Source: Elymus sibiricus (lineage: Eukaryota; Streptophyta; Magnoliopsida; Poales; Poaceae). From it: a DNA stretch of 64,000 nt. The notes beneath the pieces are model-generated. The model was not told where the DNA came from. It saw nothing but the letters and a program-made list of their open reading frames with translations, and did not search any database. Positions 57,385 through 64,000 of the stretch are shown piece by piece. Location: NCBI GenBank assembly GCA_039707655.1, contig CM077665.1:308760486-308824485 (forward strand). Direction: 5' to 3'. A program made the position numbers and the translations under genes. The first letter of the stretch is position 1. The number at the start of each line of letters is the position of its first letter.

Positions 57385-58186
57385 TGAAGCAGCTCCGAAG
57401 GCTACAGGAAGAGATTGTTGTCATACTAAATGAGCTTGAGATGTACTTCCCGCCCGTGTTCTTTGACGTCATGGTGCAACTGTTCGTCCACATTATGGAC
57501 GACATCATCGACCTCGGGCCGACATTCCTGCATAGCATGACGTCGTTCAAGAGGATGAATGGGGTCGTCAAAGGATTCGTTCGTAACATGTCCCGTTCGG
57601 ATGGAAGCATCGTCCAGGGATATCTGACCCAAGAGTGCATCTCCTTCTGCGAGAATTATCTATACGGCAGAGACCATGTTGTTGGTTTGCCCATTAACAA
57701 GCATCATGGGAGGCTAAGAGGAGAAGGCCACACCAACAGTCGGAGGGAACTGCATGTTGACCACTCGGATCGACGCAACAACTTTGACAGAACAAACTAA
57801 GCAGTGCTACAACACCTAGACGTGCTAGATCCTTTTGCGAGACTGCACAAAGAAACCATCACAAAGAAGTATCGTGACCGGGGGCTACGCAAGATAGACA
57901 CCGAAATTATTAGAGAGCACAACTCCACCTTCTTGCCTTGGTTCAAAGAGCATGTTCTTGCTAATCCCCCAGAAGAGGGGTCTATGGACGTATTGCTCGT
58001 ATACGCCTTAGCACATGGCCCCGCTGCCAACCTCACGACCTATCAGGCATACAATATAAACGGATACACGTTCTACATGGAGACCAAAGGGTGACGATCG
58101 ATTGCATGACCGACGACAACGGCACAACTGAAAGATTCTACGAAAGGGTCGAAGAGATCTGGGAGCTTAACTACTCTGGACAGCAT
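57385..58186 (+). pseudogene. CACTA-2 transposase, C-terminal part, decayed
   Basis: Open from 57385 to TAA 57798-57800, then the same frame to TGA about 58092, then a shift. Conserved blocks of En/Spm-type transposase C termini are clear: EEIVVILNELEMYFPPVFFDV, FKRMNGVVKGFVRNMSRSDGS, QGYLTQECISFCENYL, EIIREHNSTFLPWFK, AYNINGYTFYMETKG, and after the shift RFYERVEEIWELNYSGQ. These correspond to the DUF4218 and DUF4216 regions. The middle of the protein, with the catalytic core, is absent from both flanks of element A. S2 inserted right after YSGQH. Confidence 0.8.
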
Positions 58187-58188
58187 AA

Positions 58189-59756
58189 TGATATGTCTCC
58201 AATGTATCTATATTTTTTGCTTGTTCCATGCTATTATATTATCAATCTTGGAGGTTTTACAATCATTTTATAGCAACTTTATATCATTTTTGGGACTAAC
58301 CTATTGACATAGTGCCAAAGTGCCAGTTGTTGTTTTTGCTTGTTTTTTACTTCGCAGAATATCAGTACCGAAGCCCAAACACCACAAAACTTTTGGAGAT
58401 TTTTTTTAGGCCAGAAGACATCCACTGGCCAAAGAAGTACCAGAGGGGATGGTCGAGGAGACCACAACCCACCAGGGCGTGCCAGAGGCCCCTAGCGCGG
58501 CCTGGTGGGTTGTGCCCTCCTCGGGACGCCTCTCCACCACCTCAGATGCCTATAAATACCCAAATATTCTAGAAACCCTAGAGGAGTCGATGAAAAACAC
58601 ATACAGCCGCCGCAAGTTCCAGAACTGCAAGATTCAATCTAACACCATCACGGAGGGGTTCATCATCCTCATTGGTACCTCTCCGATGATGCGTGAGTAG
58701 TCCACCATAGACCTACGGGTCCGTAGGTAGTAGCTAGATGGCTTCCTCTCTCTCTTTTGATTCTCAATACAATGGTCTCTTGGAGATCTATTTGATGTAA
58801 ACTTTTGTGGTGTGTTTGTTGGGATTCGATGAATTTTGAGTTCATGATCAGTTTCTATCCATGAATATTATTTGAGTCTTCTTTGATCTCTTATATGCAT
58901 GATTACTTATAGCCTCGTATTTCTTCTTCGAATCTTTGGTTTAGTTAGGCCAACTAGATCGATTTTTCTTGCCATGGGAAGAGGTGCTTTGTGATGGGTT
59001 CGATCTTGCGGTGTCCTCTCCCAGTGAGAGAAGGGGCAGCAAGGCACGCATGTATCGTTGCTATTAAGGATAACAAGATGGGGTCTATTCCTACATGAAT
59101 AGATCTTGTCTACATCATGTCACCGTTCTTATTGCATTACTCCGTTTTTCCATGAACTTAATACACTAGATGCATGCTGGATAGCGGTCGATGTGTGGAG
59201 TAATAGTAGTAGATGCAGAATCGTTTCGGTCTACTAATCTTGGATGTGATGCCTATATAATGATCATCGCCTTGGATATCGTCATGATTATTTGATCTTC
59301 TATCAATTGCCCAATAGTAATTTGTTCACCCACCGTGTGCTATACTCATGAGAGAAGCCACTAGTGAAACCTACGGCCCTCGGGTCTACTTTTCCAACAT
59401 ATTGCTTTCTGATCTATCTTTTTGCCACTTTTGTTTTCAGATTTATTATTCCAAAAACCCAAGAATACCTTGCTGCACTTTTTATTTGCCTCTTTTATTT
59501 TGTGTTCTTGAGAGATCTATCTATCCAATCTATCTTATCCTAATCTATCTTTTTACCGTAGAGAGATTGACAACCTCTCTTTCGCGTCGGGTTGCAAGTA
59601 TTTGTTCTTTGTGTGCAGGTGTTGTTTACGTGGTGTTGGTGATCCTCCTACTGGTTTGATACATTGGTTTCATAACTGAGGGAAATACTTATCGTCGCTG
59701 TAATGCATCATCCCTTCCACTTTGGGGAAATACCGACGCAGTCTCAAGCCACGTCA
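58189..59756 (+). repeat. S2 5' LTR (1568 bp)
   Basis: TGATATGTCTCC to CCACGTCA; the S1 LTR in opposite orientation matches along its length. The inverted repeat is at 58461-58515, and the TATA box CCTATAAATACCC starts at 58549, about 35 bp downstream. Confidence 0.9.
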
Positions 59757-59762
59757 AAGGAA

Positions 59763-59780
59763 TTTCAGGCGCCGTTGCCG
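59763..59780 (+). promoter_or_regulatory. S2 primer-binding site for tRNA-Asp
   Basis: AGGCGCCGTTGCCGGGGA near 59764, one change from the tRNA-Asp complement (TGGCGCC start). Confidence 0.85.
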
Positions 59781-60010
59781 GGGAGGAAGCGGTCTCTTCT
59801 ACGTGCCAATCTCTGGCGCCGAGGAGACACCATCGACATCGACCAGGTTCCTAATCACAAATCTCATCTACTTGCAATTACATTATGTGCCATTTTCCTC
59901 TCGTTTTCCTCTCCCCCACTTCACCAAATTTGCCGTTTTATTCGCCCTCTTTTTCGTTTTCCTTTTTCTCGTCAAATCTCTTGCTTGCTTGCAATCTTGT
60001 TTGCATAGTC

Positions 60011-60994
60011 ATGATGACTCAAGAAAACACCAAATTGTGTGATTTTTCCAATACTAATAATAATGATTTTATTAGTACTCCGACTGCTCCTCCAGCCACT
60101 AGTGCGGAGTCTTGTGATATTAATGCCGCTTTGTTGAATCTTGTCGTGAAAGATCAATTTGCCGGTACTCCTAATGAGGATGTCACGTCCCATCTTAACA
60201 CATTCGTAGAATTGTGTGATATGCAAAAGAAAAAAGATGTGGACAATGATATAGTGAAGTTGAAATTATTTCCTTTCACCTTGCGGGATCGTGCAAAAAA
60301 TTGGTTTTCTTCTTTGCCTCGCAATAGTATCGATTCTTGGAATAAGTGCAAGGATGCTTTTATCACTAAGTATTTTCCGCCCGCGAAAATTATTTCCCTT
60401 AGGACACAAATCATGAATTTTAAGCAACTTGAGCATGAACGTGTTGCACAATCTTGGGAAAGAATGAAATTGATGCTAAGAAATTGTCCTACTCATTTAT
60501 TAAATCTTTGGATGATCATACAAAAAATTTATGCGGGATTGAATTTTGTCTCTAGAAATCTTTTAGATTCCGCCGCGGGTGGTACTTTCGTGGAAATTAC
60601 TTTGGGTGAAGCTACTAATTGGCAAATTATTCACAATGGCATACTGAAAGAGCACCTATTAGCAAAAAGGTTAATTCGGACTTTGAGTGATAAGGTTGAT
60701 GCTTTGACGAAGTTGGTTGCGAGTAAAAATGCTCCTATTGATCTTAATTATGTGCCTTTGTCTACATTGATTGAGCAAAATAATGATTTTGTAGATGTGA
60801 ATTTCGTCTCGCGAAACAATTTCAATAACAATGCTTATAGAGGTAATTTTAATCCTAGACCTTTTCCTGGAAATTCCGCTAATAATTATGGTAATTCCTA
60901 TGGTAATTCATCTTACAATAATAATAGGAACCCCTCTGATCATGAGAATAATATTAAAGAATTTATCAATGGCAAAAAGCTTTTAATACTATGA
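60011..60994 (+). pseudogene. S2 gag, shifted at its end
   Basis: ATG 60011 (MMTQENTKLCDF). Gag core: LVVKDQFAGTPNEDVTSHLN, KLFPFTLRDRAKNWFSSLP, KYFPPAKIISLRTQIMNF, QSWERMKLMLRNCP, AGLNFVSRNLLDSAAGG. An Asn/Tyr-rich, low-complexity tail follows (NFNNNAYRGNFNPRPF...). The frame ends at FINGKKLLIL, and the next ORF begins within it, pointing to a one-base shift near 60975. S1's shorter ORF corresponds to the middle and end of this unit. Gag forms the particle. Confidence 0.8.
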
Positions 60995-62064
60995 TAGAAG
61001 AAAAGTTGAATAAGATTGATGATATGTCTAGAAGCATTGATAGAATTTCTCATGATGTGGAAAATCTCAAGTTGAAAGCTTTTGCACCTAAGATTGATGA
61101 ATTAATTGAAGCTTTATATGTCTCTATGGATGAAATTAAGAAAAGAACCGCTATGCTTATAGCTAAAAGAGAATTTTTAGAAAAAGCGTTTTCTAGTGAT
61201 TACTTTCAGAAAAATAATGAAGATCTTAAAGTGATTGGTGTTTCTTCCATTTATTCCTTCTTTAGTAATATTAAAATTGGTAATGAAGGGACTGAAGTAG
61301 AGTCAACTTTAGCTAGAAGGCGTCCCAATGATTTTGAGGGTGAAAATCTTGATGAAACTATTGATGAAAGTGGGTTTGAAGAGGTCAAAACTTTAACTAG
61401 TGATGTGCCCACTATTTTGGATTGTAAGGACTTTAATTATGATAGTTGCTCTTTGATTGATTGTATTTCTTTGTTGCAATCCATGTTGAATTCACCCCAT
61501 GCTTATGAACAAAATAAAGCTTTTACTAAACATATCGTTGATGCCATGATGAAATCTTTTGAAGAAAAGTTGGAGTTAGAGATTTCTATTCCTAGAAAAT
61601 TACATGGTGAGTGGGAACCAACCATTAAGGTCAAGATTAAAAATTATGAGTGCTTTGCTTTATGTGATTTGGATGCTAGTGTATCCACGATTTCAAAATC
61701 TTTATGTGATGTGCTTGGTCTCACCAATATTGAAGAATGTTCTCTTAATTTGCACTTGGCGGATTCTACTATTAAAAAGCCTTTGGGAAGAATTAATGAT
61801 GTTCTTATTCTTGCAAATAGGAACTGTGTGCCCATAGATTTTATTGTTCTTGATATTGATTGCAATCCGTCTTGTCCCATTATACTTGGTAGACCGTTTT
61901 TACGCATTATAGGTGTCGTGATTGATATGAAAGAAGGCAATATTAGATTTCAGTTTCCACTAAGAAAGGGTATGGAACACTTCCCTAGAACAAGAATTAA
62001 ACCATCACATGAATCAATCATGAGAGCATCTTATGGAGCAAAAACCAAAGATGACAATACTTGA
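60991..62064 (+). CDS. S2 protease-containing ORF, 357 aa
   Basis: It begins MIEEKLNKIDDMSRSIDRIS, a coiled-coil-like stretch that belongs to Gag. The C part is a retropepsin-like domain: FALCDLDASVSTISKSLCDV, LHLADSTIKKPLGRINDVL, IDFIVLDIDCNPSCPII, GRPFLRIIGVVID. The usual Asp-Leu-Gly-Ala reads Asp-Leu-Asp-Ala, so activity is doubtful. The ORF ends KTKDDNT as in S1. Nothing of pol follows. Confidence 0.75.
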   Translation: MIEEKLNKIDDMSRSIDRISHDVENLKLKAFAPKIDELIEALYVSMDEIKKRTAMLIAKREFLEKAFSSDYFQKNNEDLKVIGVSSIYSFFSNIKIGNEGTEVESTLARRRPNDFEGENLDETIDESGFEEVKTLTSDVPTILDCKDFNYDSCSLIDCISLLQSMLNSPHAYEQNKAFTKHIVDAMMKSFEEKLELEISIPRKLHGEWEPTIKVKIKNYECFALCDLDASVSTISKSLCDVLGLTNIEECSLNLHLADSTIKKPLGRINDVLILANRNCVPIDFIVLDIDCNPSCPIILGRPFLRIIGVVIDMKEGNIRFQFPLRKGMEHFPRTRIKPSHESIMRASYGAKTKDDNT

Positions 62065-64000
62065 ATCTATGCCTTATGCCTAGTTAGGGGCGTAAAACGA
62101 TAGCGCTTGTTGGGAGGCAACCCAATGAATAAATTTATTTTCTTCTTTTTCTTTCTATTTTTGAGTGATGACACAATTATTCTTCTGTTATGATTGTGTT
62201 TTTATGTTTTATTTACTGTTTGTGCCAAGTAAAGCCTTTAGGATGATTCATAAGATGAGTAGAAACAACACTGAATCTGAAACAGAAGCTTTGCCTCCAG
62301 TGCACGAATTTTCAGTTTTTACTGGAGCAAGATAATGAGCTGAAATTTTAACACAGTGTTGCTATACAAATTATTTACGTTGTCCTAAGTTTTAAGAATT
62401 TTTAGAAATACAGAAGTATAGTTAGAGTACAAATTACTATAGACTGTTCTGTTTAAGACAGACTCTGTTTTCGTTGCATTGTGTGCTTGTTTTGATGAAT
62501 CTCTGGTTTGTATTGAAGGGTATAAGTCATGGTAAAGTTAAAATATAGTATATATAATGCAATAATAAAATTTGAATGAGTTTGCAACAGTACTTAAAGT
62601 GGTGATTTGTTTTATTATACTAACGGATCTCACGAAGATTTTGTTGAGTTTTGTGTGATTGAAGTTTTCAAGTTTTGGGTGAGATCACGATGGAAGGAAT
62701 AAGGAGTGAAAAGAGCCTAAGCTTGGGGATGCTACAGCACCCCCAATATATATCCAAAGAGAAACAAGCAACTAAGCTTGGGGAAGCCCCGAGTGGCATC
62801 CCCTCTTTCTTCTAATGACCATCGGTATTTTACTTGGAGCTATATTTTTATTCGTCACATATCATGAGTTTTGCTTGGAGCGTCTTGTATTATTTGAGTC
62901 TTTGATTGCTTTGCTTTTTAGTTTGTCACTAGTATCCTTTCTGGACTCACCTATTTGAGAGAGCCAAAATTATGCTATGATTTGTTAGAATTGCTCTATA
63001 TGCTTCACTTAAATTTTTTGAGCTATGGAATTGCTCTAGTGCTTCACTTCTATCTTTTTGAGCACGGTGTGCTTGGAAATTTTTGTAGAAATATTCTCAT
63101 GCTTCACTTAGATTAATTTGAGAGTTAGTAAATTTTGAAGAAATCCTCTCATGCTTCACTTATACTATTTTGAGAGATGAAACTTGTATGCTCATGTGCT
63201 TCACTTAATTTGTTTGAGCTTGTCAAAAGCAATGGCAATATATGAAACTAGTCCCAAAGTGATAGATATTCAAGAGGGGTATAATAAAAACTTTCATGAA
63301 GATCATTGGACAGATTAAATTTGATTCCTTGTAATAGTTTTGAGACATGGTGATAGTAACATGTGAGTCATGTTAGTGAGTAATTATGCTTTAATAAGAA
63401 TATTGGTGTTAAGGTTTGTGATTCCCTATGCAAGCACAAAAGTCAATAGTTATGCAATGAAATTACATCCTACTTATGGTGCATTATTCGATGTTAGTTA
63501 TGCTCAATGCTCATTTATGTGAATTTTTGTTTCTTGGTTGGTTTCTTCTCAATCTATTTGCTAGCCTCCACTTGTACTAAGTAGAAATACTACTTGTGCA
63601 GCCGAAATCCTTAAACCCAGTTTTGCATTATGAGTCCACCATACCTACCTATATGTGGTATTTCCTTGCCGTTCTAAGCAAATTTGTATGTGCCATCTCT
63701 AATTTTCAGAATGAATTTCCTTTTTGTGTGTTCGTACCGCTCATGAAATGGTAGGGGGTGTCCAATATTTTTCCATCCTAGATGTGTTATTCTCAAGATG
63801 AGTGTTTATTCACTTGTCATTGCACGAGAGTACGGCGGTAATAGGGATGCCCAGTCCCAAAATGAAAAAGAAAATTTACATTATGTTTGGGAACCGCCTA
63901 TGATATATCTAGCATGGAAAGTATTGTGAACTACTTTGTCGTTTCCGTTGAAAGGAAAGGCATGCCACTCAAAATATTTTTCTCTCTCAATTTAAACTTT
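62065..64000 (+). other. S2 3' noncoding region with hairpin array
   Basis: Just past the stop lie two AAGCTTGGGG motifs (62719 and 62774), the first in a hairpin GGGGATGCTACAGCACCCC. Five short hairpins at 62993-63220 share TGCTTCACTT. A further hairpin lies at 63574-63599. No ORF. Confidence 0.7.
62993..63220 (+). ncRNA. Candidate structured RNA: five hairpins with a TGCTTCACTT loop
   Basis: Units and stems: 62993-63023 GCTC/GAGC; 63033-63063 GCTC/GAGC; 63096-63123 TCTCA/TGAGA; 63147-63176 CTCTCA/TGAGAG; 63190-63219 GCTCA/TGAGC. Loops keep TGCTTCACTT. The five-unit layout recurs in S1 at 9734-9962, on the other strand. It is called a cis-acting element of the retrotransposon RNA, not a separate gene. 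Confidence 0.45.

Larger units (their letters stand above)
45270..58188 (+). mobile_element. CACTA-2: En/Spm-type element, right part outside recognisable range
   Basis: It begins CACTACTAGTAAAAACC at 45270. GCGCGCTACTGCTA and AGTAGCGCGGC repeats follow (45320-45610), the subterminal type of a well-known Triticeae CACTA group. It carries remnants of a transposase gene at 46313-47236 and 57385-58186. Element A (47245-57384) and S2 (from 58189) sit within it. The right end is not in the window. Confidence 0.8.
58189..64000 (+). mobile_element. S2: gag/protease LTR-Gypsy element related to S1, 3' end outside window
   Basis: 5' LTR 58189-59756, tRNA-Asp-type primer site, gag 60011-60994, protease ORF 60991-62064, then a noncoding region that runs off the window. 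The last bases match S1 near 8838-8880, so about 440 bp of interior remain before the 3' LTR. No RT or integrase follows the protease. The candidate target duplication is CATAA (58184-58188). Confidence 0.88.

Overview
The window reads as plant nuclear DNA, most likely from a Triticeae grass (wheat, barley, rye or a relative). It is almost entirely nested transposable elements. The evidence is: LTR-Gypsy elements of the Athila type with primer sites for tRNA-Asp, a Tekay/Del-like chromovirus with a C-terminal chromodomain and an initiator-Met primer site, two CACTA DNA transposons, TGATACGTCTCC- and TGATACATCTCC-type LTR starts, GT..AG introns, and no sign of a bacterial gene layout. No intact host gene is visible. 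Wheat family names such as Sabrina, Fatima or WHAM probably apply to several elements, but I cannot assign them without a TE library, so I use the labels below.

Layout, left to right. CACTA-1 runs from before the window to 35135. It carries two Ala-rich ORFs, a 520-bp tandem repeat array, an ORF with one in-frame stop, and a spliced B3-like gene. That gene is cut by S1 (6825-13223, minus strand, target duplication ATGGG). CACTA-1 is also interrupted by chromovirus G1 (14079-35029, plus strand, target duplication GGGAT). G1's 5' LTR was itself hit by a related coding-poor element, G2 (from 14495), and the G2/G1 junction has collapsed into one chimeric LTR (22625-25331). CACTA-1 lies inside W (35136-42116, minus strand), an Athila-type gag/protease element. 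W lies inside a small coding-poor element with an initiator-Met primer site (42117-43704). Nesting is therefore five levels deep.

Bases 43705-45269 hold no recognisable element apart from one orphan ORF. CACTA-2 starts at 45270 and carries a decayed En/Spm-type transposase gene. Two insertions sit in that gene: A (47245-57384, minus strand, target duplication TGAAG), an Athila-lineage element with gag, protease, RT, RNase H, integrase and an extra 3' ORF; and S2 (58189 to beyond 64000, plus strand), a gag/protease-only relative of S1.

How they may work together: S1/S2 and W lack visible RT and integrase, and G2 has no coding capacity. The S elements share a noncoding hairpin module with the enzyme-bearing A element, and G2 shares primer site, pre-LTR hairpin and LTR tail with G1. 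This is the arrangement expected if the short elements were copied by enzymes from partners of the A and G1 kinds. The most unusual signal is a five-unit hairpin array in the 3' noncoding part of both S elements, with a constant loop and covarying stems. The second is a GC-rich inverted repeat upstream of the TATA box in the LTRs of the S, W and A families, also found ahead of internal extra ORFs.
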